In this document: positions 34,442 to 43,058 of the stretch, in pieces | How positions within the stretch are numbered: position 1 is the first letter of the stretch | Layout of the letters: each line of letters starts with the position of its first letter | DNA from: Bradyrhizobium sp. SRS-191 | GTDB lineage: Bacteria > Pseudomonadota > Alphaproteobacteria > Rhizobiales > Xanthobacteraceae | Direction of reading: 5' to 3' | DNA length: 64,000 nt | Assembly: GCF_024586915.1 (NCBI RefSeq) | Contig: NZ_JANBVS010000004.1 | Coordinates: 124,001 to 188,000, forward strand | Notes under the pieces: model-generated | Seen by the model: the letters and a program-made list of their open reading frames with translations, nothing else | What the model was told of the DNA's origin: nothing | Database searches by the model: none | Made by a program: the position numbers and the translations under genes

Positions 34442-35632
34442 ATGGATCTTGCATTTACCAAGGAAGAGCAGGCGTTCCGCGAGGAAGTCAGGCAGTTCTT
34501 CAAGGACAACGTGCCGCCTGAGACGCGCCGCAAGATGGTCGAGGGCCGGCATCTGTCGAAGGACGAGATGGTGACCTGGTGGCGCATCCTCAACAAGAAG
34601 GGCTGGGGCGTCTCGCACTGGCCGACGGAATATGGCGGCACCGGCTGGAGCTCGGTGCAGCACTACATCTTCAACGAGGAGCTGCAGGCCTATCCGGCGC
34701 CGCAGCCGCTCGCCTTCGGCGTCAGCATGGTCGGCCCGGTCATCTACACCTTCGGCAACGAGGAGCAGAAGAAGAAGTACCTGCCACGCATCGCCAATGT
34801 CGACGATTGGTGGTGCCAGGGCTTCTCCGAGCCGGGCTCGGGCTCCGACCTCGCGTCGCTGAAGACCAAGGCCGAGCGCCGCGGCGACAAGTGGATCATC
34901 AACGGCCAGAAGACCTGGACCACGCTCGCCCAGCACGCCGACATGATCTTCTGCCTGTGCCGCACAGATCCCTCTGCCAAGAAGCAGATGGGCATCTCCT
35001 TCATCGTCTTCAGCATGAAGTCGAAGGGCGTCACGGTGCGTCCGATCCAGACCATCGACGGCGGCCGTGAGGTCAACGAGGTGTTCTTCGACGACGTCGA
35101 AGTGCCGATCGAGAACCTGATCGGCGAGGAGAACAAGGGCTGGGACTACGCAAAATTCCTGCTCGGCAATGAGCGCACCGGCATTGCCCGCGTCGGGGTC
35201 TCCAAGGAGCGCATCCGCCGCATCAAGGAGCTCGCCGCCAAGGTCGAGTCCGGCGGTCGCCCGGTGCTGGAGGATCCGTCGTTCCGCGAGAAGCTCACGG
35301 CCTGCGAGGTCGAGCTGAAGGCGCTGGAATTGACGCAGCTGCGGGTCGTCGCCGACGAGGGTAAGCACGGCAAGGGCAAGCCCAACCCGGCGTCGTCGGT
35401 GCTGAAGATCAAGGGCTCCGAGATTCAGCAGACCACCACCGAGCTCCTGATGGAAGTGATCGGCCCGTTCGCCGCGCCGTACGACGTTCACGGCGACGAC
35501 GACAGCAACGAGACCATGGATTGGACCGCCCAGATCGCGCCGAGCTACTTCAACAACCGCAAGGTCTCGATCTACGGCGGCTCCAACGAGATCCAGCGCA
35601 ACATCATCGCCAAGGCGGTGCTGGGGCTCTGA
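34442..35632 (+). CDS. pimC: Pimeloyl-CoA dehydrogenase, large subunit (PimC)
   Basis: This 396-residue acyl-CoA dehydrogenase has WWCQGFSEPGSGSDLASLKT (FAD/substrate loop), GQKTWTTLAQHAD, and the C-terminal SIYGGSNEIQRNIIAKAVLG. In many acyl-CoA dehydrogenases the catalytic Glu lies in a Tyr-Glu-Gly here; this protein has Tyr-Gly-Gly, as in members that work as mixed alpha2beta2 complexes. This fits pairing with PimD. It oxidises dicarboxyl-CoA to the 2,3-enoyl form, feeding electrons to ETF. Confidence 0.87.
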   Translation: MDLAFTKEEQAFREEVRQFFKDNVPPETRRKMVEGRHLSKDEMVTWWRILNKKGWGVSHWPTEYGGTGWSSVQHYIFNEELQAYPAPQPLAFGVSMVGPVIYTFGNEEQKKKYLPRIANVDDWWCQGFSEPGSGSDLASLKTKAERRGDKWIINGQKTWTTLAQHADMIFCLCRTDPSAKKQMGISFIVFSMKSKGVTVRPIQTIDGGREVNEVFFDDVEVPIENLIGEENKGWDYAKFLLGNERTGIARVGVSKERIRRIKELAAKVESGGRPVLEDPSFREKLTACEVELKALELTQLRVVADEGKHGKGKPNPASSVLKIKGSEIQQTTTELLMEVIGPFAAPYDVHGDDDSNETMDWTAQIAPSYFNNRKVSIYGGSNEIQRNIIAKAVLGL

Positions 35633-35667
35633 TTTGTGAGCCGCAGCGCTTCGACAACGCACGCCGT

Positions 35668-35751
35668 CATGGCCGGGCTTGACCCGGCCATCCACGCGGA
35701 GCCCCGCAGTGGCCCGACGTGGATGCCCGCGACAAGCGCGGGCATGACGGA
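35668..35751. repeat. Palindromic repeat between pimC and pimD
   Basis: GTCATGGCCGGGCTTGACCC at the left faces GCGCGGGCATGACGG at the right, with CCATCCACG...CGTGGATGC as an inner pair. This is a separate but similar hairpin family of intergenic DNA; a related arm (CGGTCAAGCCGGGCGATGAC) occurs at 37071-37090. Confidence 0.65.
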
Positions 35752-35777
35752 GAATGGGGATACTGGAGAATCAACCA

Positions 35778-36920
35778 ATGGATTTTGATCTCACCGAGGA
35801 GCAGCGCCTCCTCAAGGACAGCATCGACGGCCTGCTGGCGGATGCCTATGATTTCGACAAGCGCAAGCTGTACATGAAGGAAAAGGGCGGCTGGAGCCGC
35901 GCGATGTGGTCCAAGCTCGCCGAGCAGGGCCTGCTCGGCCTGCCGTTCTCCGAGGAAGATGGCGGCTTCGGCGCCGGCGGCGTCGAGACCATGATCGTGA
36001 TGGAGGCGATGGGCCGCGCGCTGGTGCTCGAGCCCTATCTCGCGACCGTCGTGCTGTCGGGCGGCTTCCTGCGCCATGGCGGCTCGGCGGCGCAGAAGGC
36101 GGCGCATCTGCCTGCAATCATCGACGGCAGCAAGACGTTCGCCTTCGCCCAGCTCGAGAAGCAGTCGCGCTACGATCTGTTCGACGTCGCCACGTCCGCG
36201 AAGAAGAAGGGCGATGGCTGGGTCATCGACGGTGAGAAGTTCGTCGTGCTCAACGGCGAGAATGCCGACACCTTGATCGTCACCGCGCGCACCTCCGGCG
36301 GCCAGCGCGACAAGTCCGGCATCGGCGTCTTCATCGTGCCGGCCGATGCGAAGGGCGTCACCCGCAAAGGCTATCCGACGCAGGACGGTCTGCACGCGGC
36401 GGACATCACCTTCACGGGAGTGGAGGTCGGTGCTGACGCCGTGATCGGCGATGCCGCCAACGGCCTGCCGCTGATCGAGCGTGTCGTCGACGAGGCCCGC
36501 ATCGCGCTGTGCGCGGAAGCGGTCGGCCTGATGGACGAGTCGCTGAAGACCACGGTCGAGTACATCAAGACGCGCAAGCAGTTCGGCGTCGCCATCGGCT
36601 CGTTCCAGTCGCTGCAGCACCGCGCCTCCGACATGTTCGTGGCGCTGGAGCAGGCTCGCTCGATGTCGATGTTCGCCACCATGGCCGCCGAGTTCGACGA
36701 CGCCAAGGAGCGCGCCACCTCGATCGCCGCGGCCAAGGTGCAGATCGGCAAATCGGCCAAGTTCGTCGGCCAGCAGTCGGTCCAGCTCCATGGCGGCATC
36801 GGCATGACGATGGAGGCCAAGATCGGCCATTACTTCAAGCGGCTGTCGATGATCGAGCTGACCTTCGGCGACACCGACTACCACATGCGCCGCGTCAGCG
36901 AGGCGGGTGGGTTGATCTGA
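35778..36920 (+). CDS. pimD: Pimeloyl-CoA dehydrogenase, small subunit (PimD)
   Basis: This 380-residue acyl-CoA dehydrogenase starts at ATG 35778 (MDFDLTEEQRLLKDS). An earlier in-frame codon at 35754 lies in the repeat flank. Segments include GLPFSEEDGGFGAGGVETMI, FVVLNGENADTLIVTART, TRKQFGVAIGSFQSLQHR and VQLHGGIGMTMEAKIGHYFK. It is likely the partner of PimC in a heterotetramer. The 145-bp gap upstream is largely a palindromic repeat. Confidence 0.87.
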   Translation: MDFDLTEEQRLLKDSIDGLLADAYDFDKRKLYMKEKGGWSRAMWSKLAEQGLLGLPFSEEDGGFGAGGVETMIVMEAMGRALVLEPYLATVVLSGGFLRHGGSAAQKAAHLPAIIDGSKTFAFAQLEKQSRYDLFDVATSAKKKGDGWVIDGEKFVVLNGENADTLIVTARTSGGQRDKSGIGVFIVPADAKGVTRKGYPTQDGLHAADITFTGVEVGADAVIGDAANGLPLIERVVDEARIALCAEAVGLMDESLKTTVEYIKTRKQFGVAIGSFQSLQHRASDMFVALEQARSMSMFATMAAEFDDAKERATSIAAAKVQIGKSAKFVGQQSVQLHGGIGMTMEAKIGHYFKRLSMIELTFGDTDYHMRRVSEAGGLI

Positions 36921-36924
36921 TCCC

Positions 36925-37104
36925 ACGACCTCATTCCGGGGCACGCGCGCAAGCGCGTGAGCCCTGAATCTCGAAGTTGTTACGATGTCTGCCATGCCCC
37001 GCGAAAGCGGGGCATCCAGTATCCAGAGAGGTCGCGATTCATCACGATCGCCGCGGCGTACTGGATCGCCCGGTCAAGCCGGGCGATGACGGCGAATGTG
37101 AGGA
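36925..37104. repeat. Composite repeat between pimD and the SDR gene
   Basis: It begins like R2 (CATTCCGGGGCACGCGCG, with GCGCAAGCGCGTGAGCCCTG) and changes near 36990 to hairpins of another family (ATGCCCCGCGAAAGCGGGGC at 36994-37013; CGCCCGGTCAAGCCGGGCGA near 37068-37087). The CCAGTA and TACTGG segments at 37016 and 37060 are complementary. Confidence 0.55.
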
Positions 37105-37124
37105 CACGGCGGAGAAAGCAGAAC

Positions 37125-37898
37125 ATGACCCCCAATCCCTTCAACCTCGCTGGACAGGTCGCCGTCATCACCGGCTCCAGCCGCGGCATCGGCCGTGCCT
37201 CCGCGGAGCTGCTCGCGCAGCTCCGCGCCAAGGTCGTGATCTCCAGCCGCAAGGCCGACGCCTGCGAGGAGGTCGCGAGCGGCATTCGCGCCCATGGCGG
37301 CGAGGCCCACGTCATTGCCTGCAATATCTCCCGCCGCGCCGAGGTCGACGCGCTGATCGACGGCGCCGTGAAGCATTACGGCCAGGTCGACATCCTCGTC
37401 TGCAACGCCGCGGTGAATCCGTATTACGGCCCGCTGCTCGACATCACGGACGAGGCCTTCGACAAGATCATGGCCTCCAACGTGAAGAGCAATCTGTGGC
37501 TCTGCGCCAAGGCGATCCCGCCGATGGCCGTCAGGGGCAAGGGCTCGGTCATCATCGTCTCCTCGATCGGCGGCCTGCGCGGCTCGACCGTGATCGGCGC
37601 CTACGGCATCTCCAAGGCCGCGGATTTTTCGCTGTGCCGCAGCCTCGCCGGCGAATGGGGCCCGCAGGGCGTGCGCATCAATTGCGTCGCGCCCGGCCTG
37701 GTCAAGACCGATTTCGCCCGCGCGCTGTGGGAGGACGAAGCCCGCCTGAAGCAGCGCTGCGCCACCACGCCGCTCCGCCGCATCGGCGAGCCGCACGAGA
37801 TCGCCGGCGCAGTCGCCTATCTGGCGTCGGATGCCTCGACCTTCATGACGGGGCAGACCATCGTCGTCGACGGTGGTGTGACGACGGCGGCGGTGTAG
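37125..37898 (+). CDS. SDR family oxidoreductase at the end of the pim operon
   Basis: This 257-residue short-chain dehydrogenase starts at ATG 37125. It has TGSSRGIGRASAELL (cofactor loop), SSRKADACEE (Ser-Arg after the second strand, suggesting NADP), CNAAVNPYYGP, catalytic VSSIGGL and YGISKAAD, and APGLVKTDFA. It resembles 3-oxoacyl reductase-like SDRs. It may correspond to the last gene of the R. palustris pim operon, though I cannot confirm that. The role could be reduction or oxidation of a hydroxyacyl-CoA or an unrelated ketone. Confidence 0.8.
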   Translation: MTPNPFNLAGQVAVITGSSRGIGRASAELLAQLRAKVVISSRKADACEEVASGIRAHGGEAHVIACNISRRAEVDALIDGAVKHYGQVDILVCNAAVNPYYGPLLDITDEAFDKIMASNVKSNLWLCAKAIPPMAVRGKGSVIIVSSIGGLRGSTVIGAYGISKAADFSLCRSLAGEWGPQGVRINCVAPGLVKTDFARALWEDEARLKQRCATTPLRRIGEPHEIAGAVAYLASDASTFMTGQTIVVDGGVTTAAV

Positions 37899-37906
37899 CC
37901 CCCGCT

Positions 37907-38020
37907 GTCGTCCCTGCGAACGCAGGGACCCATAACCACCGGCCGGGCTGAGACGATGACTGGCAGTTGTGCCTCACCGACGGATCGCGCGGTATGGGTC
38001 CCTGCGTTCGCAGGGACGAC
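37907..38020. repeat. R1 palindromic repeat, copy d (opposite orientation)
   Basis: The arms are as in copies a and b, and the length is again 114 bp, but the asymmetric centre is inverted (CCACCGGCCGGG now next to the left arm, CGGATCGCGCGG next to the right). This shows that the element has an orientation. Confidence 0.88.
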
Positions 38021-38294
38021 AGCGGAGTTTGCGGTCGCGGCGCGTCAAGACAATCAAGATCGCCACCTCATCCTCCGGTGTCGTCCCGGACAAGCGCGCG
38101 GCAGGCGCGCGCCGATCCGGGACCGACGCCCAGGCAGGCGTGATGATGCGCACTGGCTGAACGATACCGCGTCAAAACGGGTGACCGTGGCTATGAGCCC
38201 CGTTCGCAATGACCGCGCCAAGAGATATTGACCTTCCCCCGCCAATCCGCTTGCTTGTCGGCCCAACGTCGTCAACTTCCCGGGAAGAAACTCT
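38021..38294. other. Intergenic region before glpK
   Basis: It contains an R4 unit at 38080-38124 (GTCGTCCCGGACAAGC, a GCGCGCGGCAGGCGCGCGC hairpin, then GATCCGGGAC). The rest (38125-38294) has no gene; a GAAGAAACTCT stretch precedes the glpK start and no strong Shine-Dalgarno is visible. Confidence 0.5.
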
Positions 38295-39797
38295 ATGTCC
38301 TTCGTGCTGGCCATCGATCAGGGCACCACGTCCTCGCGCGCGATGGTGTTCCGCTCCGACATCTCGATTGCCGCGGTGGCGCAGCAGGAATTCCCGCAGC
38401 ATTTCCCGGCCTCGGGCTGGGTCGAGCATGAGCCGGAGGACATCTGGACCTCGACTGTGATGACCTGCCGCGATGCGCTCGAGAAGGCAGGTCTCGCGGC
38501 CAAGGATATCGCCGCGATCGGCATCACCAACCAGCGCGAGACCACCGTGGTGTGGGACCGCGCCACCGGGCAGGCCGTGCATCGCGCCATCGTCTGGCAG
38601 GACCGCCGCACCGCCGATATCTGTGCGAAGCTCAAGGCCGAAGGCCATGAGCCTGACGTCAGCGCCAGAACCGGCCTGATCATCGATCCCTACTTCTCCG
38701 GCACCAAGGTGGCCTGGATCCTCGACCACGTGCCGGGCGCGCGCGAGCGCGCCGAGCGCGGTGAGCTGATGTTCGGCACCGTCGACTGCTACCTGCTGTG
38801 GCGGCTGACCGGCGGAAAGGTGCACGCCACCGACGCCACCAATGCCTCGCGCACCCTGTTGTTCAACATCCACAACGGCACCTGGGATGACACGCTGCTG
38901 AACCTGTTGCGCGTGCCGCGCTCGATGCTGCCCGAGGTGAAGGATTCGTCCGCCGATTTCGGCACCACCACGCCCGACCTGTTCGGCGGCCCCATCAAGG
39001 TCGCAGGCATCGCCGGCGATCAGCAGGCGGCAACCATCGGTCAGGCCTGCTTCACGCCGGGCATGATGAAGTCGACCTATGGCACCGGCTGCTTCGCGCT
39101 GCTCAACACCGGCGCCACGCCGGTGAAGTCGAACAACAAGCTGCTCACCACCATCGCCTATCAGTTGAACGGCGTCCGGACCTACGCGCTGGAGGGCTCG
39201 ATCTTCGTCGCGGGCTCGGCCGTGCAATGGCTGCGCGACGGGCTCGGCATCATCAAGCACGCCGCCGAAACCGGTCCGCTCGCCGACAAGTCCGACTCGA
39301 TGCAGTCGGTCTATCTGGTGCCGGCCTTCGTCGGCCTCGGTGCGCCCTATTGGAATCCGCGCGTCCGCGGCGCGCTGTTCGGCCTCACCCGCAACACCGG
39401 CCCGGCCGAGCTCGCGCATGCGACGCTGGAGAGTGTCTGCTATCAGACCTACGATCTGTGGGCGGCGATGCGCGCCGACTGGCCCGATGCGTCCGCGGCC
39501 ACCATCGTGCTGCGCGTCGACGGCGGCATGACGGCGTCGGACTGGACCATGCAGCGCCTCGCCGACCTGCTCGACGCGCCGGTCGATCGCCCGATGATCC
39601 AGGAGACGACCGCGCTCGGCGCCGCCTATCTGGCCGGCCTCCAGGCCGGCGTCTATCCCGAGCCGGAGAAATTCGCCGACAATTGGCGGCTCGAGCACCG
39701 CTTCCGGCCGGCGATGAGCGCCGCCACCCGGCAGCGCAAGCTCGCTGGCTGGGCCCGCGCCGTCAAGGGCGTGCTGGCGAGCGACGAAGGCGAGTAG
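38295..39797 (+). CDS. glpK: Glycerol kinase
   Basis: This 500-residue FGGY-family kinase makes sn-glycerol 3-phosphate from glycerol and ATP. The N-terminal phosphate-binding [12 protein letters not shown] (8-19), [14 protein letters not shown], the glycerol-binding [27 protein letters not shown], and the C-terminal [15 protein letters not shown] with [10 protein letters not shown] are all present. Length equals E. coli GlpK (502). No glpF or glpD is next to it; a GNAT gene follows 4 bp downstream. Confidence 0.95.
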   Translation: MSFVLAIDQGTTSSRAMVFRSDISIAAVAQQEFPQHFPASGWVEHEPEDIWTSTVMTCRDALEKAGLAAKDIAAIGITNQRETTVVWDRATGQAVHRAIVWQDRRTADICAKLKAEGHEPDVSARTGLIIDPYFSGTKVAWILDHVPGARERAERGELMFGTVDCYLLWRLTGGKVHATDATNASRTLLFNIHNGTWDDTLLNLLRVPRSMLPEVKDSSADFGTTTPDLFGGPIKVAGIAGDQQAATIGQACFTPGMMKSTYGTGCFALLNTGATPVKSNNKLLTTIAYQLNGVRTYALEGSIFVAGSAVQWLRDGLGIIKHAAETGPLADKSDSMQSVYLVPAFVGLGAPYWNPRVRGALFGLTRNTGPAELAHATLESVCYQTYDLWAAMRADWPDASAATIVLRVDGGMTASDWTMQRLADLLDAPVDRPMIQETTALGAAYLAGLQAGVYPEPEKFADNWRLEHRFRPAMSAATRQRKLAGWARAVKGVLASDEGE

Positions 39798-39801
39798 GGC
39801 G

Positions 39802-40395
39802 GTGTCTGTTCCCGACGGCTATTTTGATGTGCCGCCCGGCAAGGTCGCCGCGGTCGTGACGTCGCTGGAGATGCTGGCGCCGCCGGTGCTGCGGCCTGAT
39901 CCCATCGGCGATTGGGCATTGCGCCGCGTCGCGCAGCCCGATCCCGCCTGGTACCGCGACCTCTACGCGCGCGTCGGTTCGGAATGGCTGTGGACCCAGC
40001 GGCTGCGGATGAGCGAGGCGGAGCTCTCGAGGACCATCCGCGCCGAAGGCGTCGAAATCACCACGCTGGAGCATGCCGGCGGCGACGAGGCTCTGCTGGA
40101 GCTCGACTTCAGCAAGAAGAACGAGTGCGAGCTGGTGCTGTTCGGCGTGACGTCGAAGCTGATCGGCACGAGCGCTGGCCGTTATCTGATGAACCACGCG
40201 CTGCGCCGCGCCTGGGCCCAGCCGCTGACGCGGCTCTGGGTCCATACCTGCAGCTTCGATCATCCGCGCGCGCTGGCCTTCTATCAGCGCTCCGGCTTCC
40301 GTCCCTATCGCCGCCAGATCGAGATCGCGCCAGACCCGCGGCTCGACGGCACCCTGCCGCGCGATGTCGCACCTCACGTGCCGCTGCTCGCCTGA
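39802..40395 (+). CDS. GNAT-family N-acetyltransferase
   Basis: This 197-residue protein starts at GTG 39802, four bases after the glpK stop, so it is probably cotranscribed. The acetyl-CoA-binding region is GTSAGRYLMNHALRRAWAQP, followed by RLWVHTCSFDHPRALAFYQR and SGFRPYRRQIEI, the typical fourth and fifth strand features of the GNAT fold. The N-terminal part is less conserved. The acceptor substrate is unknown. Confidence 0.82.
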   Translation: MSVPDGYFDVPPGKVAAVVTSLEMLAPPVLRPDPIGDWALRRVAQPDPAWYRDLYARVGSEWLWTQRLRMSEAELSRTIRAEGVEITTLEHAGGDEALLELDFSKKNECELVLFGVTSKLIGTSAGRYLMNHALRRAWAQPLTRLWVHTCSFDHPRALAFYQRSGFRPYRRQIEIAPDPRLDGTLPRDVAPHVPLLA

Positions 40396-40457
40396 ACTCG
40401 CCAGCTGACAACGCGTGCGAATGACGCTTCAATGGCGCGCCCAGAAGAGGATGCGCC

Positions 40458-41090
40458 ATGTTCCTGATCGGCCAATACGACTCGCCCTTCGTCCGCCGCA
40501 CCGCGATCGCCCTTCGGCTCTACGGGATTCCGTTCGAGCACAGACCGTGGTCGACCTTCGGCGACGCCGACAAGATCGCGCCGTATAATCCGCTGCTGCG
40601 CGTGCCGGTGCTGGTGCTCGACGACGGCGAGGCGCTGATCGACTCGGCCGCGATCCTCGATCATCTCGATGAAGCCGTGGGGCCTGCGCGCGCGATGCTC
40701 GCGGCGCGCGGCGGAGTGCGCCGTCAGCAGCTGCATACGATCGCGCTCGCCACCGGGCTCGGCGACAAGGCCGTCAGCCTGATCTACGAGCGCGTGCTGC
40801 GCAAGGATCGCCTCGCGCTGTGGGTCGCGCGTTGCGAAGCGCAGATCTCAGGCGTGCTGGCGATGCTGGAGGCCGAGCGCGCCGCCGCGACGGCGCACTA
40901 TTGGTACGGCGAGGAGATCGGCCATGCCGACATCGCCGTCGCCTGCATGCTGCGCTTCACGTCGGAGGCCCATCCGCATCTGTTCGATGCGGCGCGCTAT
41001 CCGGCGCTGGCGGCACATGCCGCGCGCTGCGAGGCGCTGCCGCCGTTCCAGGAGATCGTGCAGCCGCTGGCTCCGCCGAGCGGGGATTGA
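40458..41090 (+). CDS. Glutathione S-transferase family protein
   Basis: This 210-residue protein has an N-terminal thioredoxin-like domain (MFLIGQYDSPFVRRTAIALR, with Ser in the position of the catalytic Ser/Tyr, then PVLVLDDGEALIDSAAILDH with the cis-Pro and the glutathione gamma-Glu-binding ID-S segment) and a helical C-terminal domain (GEEIGHADIAVACMLRF, the N-capping motif). It probably conjugates or reduces electrophiles. Nothing nearby indicates its substrate. Confidence 0.88.
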   Translation: MFLIGQYDSPFVRRTAIALRLYGIPFEHRPWSTFGDADKIAPYNPLLRVPVLVLDDGEALIDSAAILDHLDEAVGPARAMLAARGGVRRQQLHTIALATGLGDKAVSLIYERVLRKDRLALWVARCEAQISGVLAMLEAERAAATAHYWYGEEIGHADIAVACMLRFTSEAHPHLFDAARYPALAAHAARCEALPPFQEIVQPLAPPSGD

Positions 41091-41122
41091 TGTGTCGGAC
41101 GAAGCTGTTGCCGCGGCGACGC

Positions 41123-41239
41123 TGCGCTCCCTCTCCCCGTTCTTACGGGGAGAGGGTTGGGGTGAGGGGCAGCCGCGCGGGAAGTGTTAGTACGGGGCAA
41201 ACGCGCCTGGAGTGCTCGTGGAGAGACCTGCACCCCCTC
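41123..41239. repeat. R3 repeat, copy 4 (degenerate right half)
   Basis: The left hairpin CCCTCTCCCCGTTCTTACGG with its GGGGAGAGGG arm and GGGTGAGGGGCAG are intact; the right half is reduced to GGAGAGACCTGCACCCCCTC. It lies between the convergent GST and HlyD genes. Confidence 0.65.
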
Positions 41240-41322
41240 ATCGAGCCAGCCGCGTTCAGGTGGGCTCGATCTATTTGGCCGGGATAGCACGTCTTGAGCT
41301 CGCGGATCGAATGACCCTCACC

Positions 41323-42342
41323 TCACGGCTTGAAATACACATCCACCTTCATGCCCACCGCGAACGGGCCGGGCTCGGCGAGATCCACCAGCACCTCCAC
41401 GACATCCACGTCGGTCATGTTGCGCTGGCTGAGCGCCGCAGTGCGGCTGCTCTCGACCAGCGGGGCGACGGCAGCGACCTTGCCGGCGATGTCGCGGCCG
41501 CGGAAGGCGTCGCAGCGGACCACGGCCTGCTGGCCGGGCTTGATCTTGTCGAGATCGCGCTGGTCGAGCTCTGCGCGCACGCGCAGGGATGACATGTCGC
41601 CGAGCAGCACCAGCGGCTGCGCGGCTTGCGGTGAGGCGATCTCGCCGGCGCGCGCGTTGACCTGCAGCACCGTGCCGTCGAGCGGGGCGCGGAGGGTGAG
41701 CTTCTCCAGCGTCGCACGAGCCGCCTGCAGGTCGCTGCGGGCGACGTTGAGCTGCCCCTCGGCGCTGATCGGCAGCGGCGCATCGGCGGTGACCTTGCGC
41801 AGTTCGTCGGTCTGCTGATCCAGCTTGGTCAGGGCATTCGCCAGCTGCGTCCGTGCAGCCTCGACATCGCTGTCGGCGCCGCGTCCGGTGCGCCGCTCGG
41901 CCACCGCCTTGTCGAGCGCGGCGCGGGCGTCGAACACGGCCGCCTGCGCGTCGGCCACGCCATCCTCGGCGCGGCGGCGCGGGCCGGCGCCCGACGGCGT
42001 CGATTCCTTGTTGCGGACGCGCTTGCGCATCGCGGCCTGCGCCTCCGCGCTGGCGAGTTGCGCGCGCGCCTCGGCGTCGGCAAGGCGCAGCAAGGCCTGG
42101 CCGGCGAACACCGTGTCGCCCGGCTTGACCAGCACCTCCTGGATCGGCGCCACCACGGGCGCGCCGAGCTTGATCAGGCCGGACGCCGGCTCGACGCGGC
42201 CGGGCGCCACCGCGAGCCAGCGCTCCTCCTGCGCATTGGCCGCGCGCGCCGCTGGTGCGCTCCCGGCCGGCGCAATAGCGAGCGCCAAGGCTGCCGCCGC
42301 AACGAGGCCAAGCGCGGCGCGAAGTGAAGCTGCCGAGATCAT
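41323..42342 (-). CDS. HlyD-family efflux periplasmic adaptor (DevB/MacA-like)
   Basis: This 339-residue membrane-fusion protein has an N-terminal signal-anchor (residues 5-28), a lipoyl-type half (GAPVVAPIQEVLVKPGDTVF), a long helical hairpin (QASAEAQAAMRKRVRNKE to LRKVTADAP region), the second lipoyl half (LRAPLDGTVLQVNARAGE) and a beta-barrel (VRAELDQRDLDKIKPGQQAV). Its ATG overlaps the ABC ATPase stop in ATGA. With the ATPase and FtsX-type permease upstream it forms an ABC exporter of the DevBCA/MacAB type. No outer-membrane TolC gene is here. Confidence 0.88.
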   Translation of the reverse strand: MISAASLRAALGLVAAAALALAIAPAGSAPAARAANAQEERWLAVAPGRVEPASGLIKLGAPVVAPIQEVLVKPGDTVFAGQALLRLADAEARAQLASAEAQAAMRKRVRNKESTPSGAGPRRRAEDGVADAQAAVFDARAALDKAVAERRTGRGADSDVEAARTQLANALTKLDQQTDELRKVTADAPLPISAEGQLNVARSDLQAARATLEKLTLRAPLDGTVLQVNARAGEIASPQAAQPLVLLGDMSSLRVRAELDQRDLDKIKPGQQAVVRCDAFRGRDIAGKVAAVAPLVESSRTAALSQRNMTDVDVVEVLVDLAEPGPFAVGMKVDVYFKP

Positions 42343-43058
42343 GCGTTCGAGACCTTCTTCATCGACTCTCCCACGGCCTCCTCGCGGACGATCCGGCCGT
42401 CCTCGATATGAACGACGCGGCTGGCGAACGGCAGAATGCGCGGGTCATGCGTCACGACCAGCACCGCGCGCGACGGATCCTTGGCGATGTCGGCGAGCAG
42501 CGTCATGATCGCCTGGCCGTTCGAGGTATCGAGGGCGCCGGTGGGCTCATCGGCGAGGATCACCTGTGTCTTGCCGACGATGGCGCGGGCGATCGCGACG
42601 CGCTGCTGCTCGCCGCCGGAGAGCTCGCGCGGCAGCGATTTGCGCTTGTGGCCGAGACCGACGGTGGCCAGCACCTCGCGCGAGGCCAGCTTCGCCGCGC
42701 GCGCCCACTCGCCGCGGACATCGAGCGCGAGCCGGACATTGTCCTCGGCGTTGAGCGTCGGAAACAGATGGTAGGACTGGAAGATGAAGCCGATGCGCTC
42801 GCGCCGGAGCTTGGCCAGCGCCTCGGCGTCGAGCGCGGCGACGGCCTGGCCGCCGACCTTCACCGTGCCGGCATCCGGCGTCATCAGGCAGCCGAGGATC
42901 GACAGCAGCGTGGTCTTGCCGCTGCCGGATGGGCCCATCAGCAGCACCAGCTCGCCGCCCTTCAACGACAGGCTGACGCCCTTCAGCGCCTGCACCCGGC
43001 CGGCGCCCTGGCCGAGGTGATGCACGAGATCGGTGGCTTCGAGCACGATGTCGCTCAT
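42339..43058 (-). CDS. ABC exporter ATP-binding protein (DevA/LolD-like)
   Basis: This 239-residue ATPase starts at ATG 43058 (4-bp ATGA overlap with the permease stop). Walker A MGPSGSGKTTLLSILG, ERIGFIFQSYHLFPTLNAEDN, signature LSGGEQQRVAIARAI, Walker B ILADEPTGALD and VLVVTHDPRI are all intact. The sequence belongs to the MacB/LolD/DevA subfamily that works with FtsX-type permeases by mechanotransmission rather than substrate passage through the membrane. Confidence 0.92.
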   Translation of the reverse strand: MSDIVLEATDLVHHLGQGAGRVQALKGVSLSLKGGELVLLMGPSGSGKTTLLSILGCLMTPDAGTVKVGGQAVAALDAEALAKLRRERIGFIFQSYHLFPTLNAEDNVRLALDVRGEWARAAKLASREVLATVGLGHKRKSLPRELSGGEQQRVAIARAIVGKTQVILADEPTGALDTSNGQAIMTLLADIAKDPSRAVLVVTHDPRILPFASRVVHIEDGRIVREEAVGESMKKVSNA

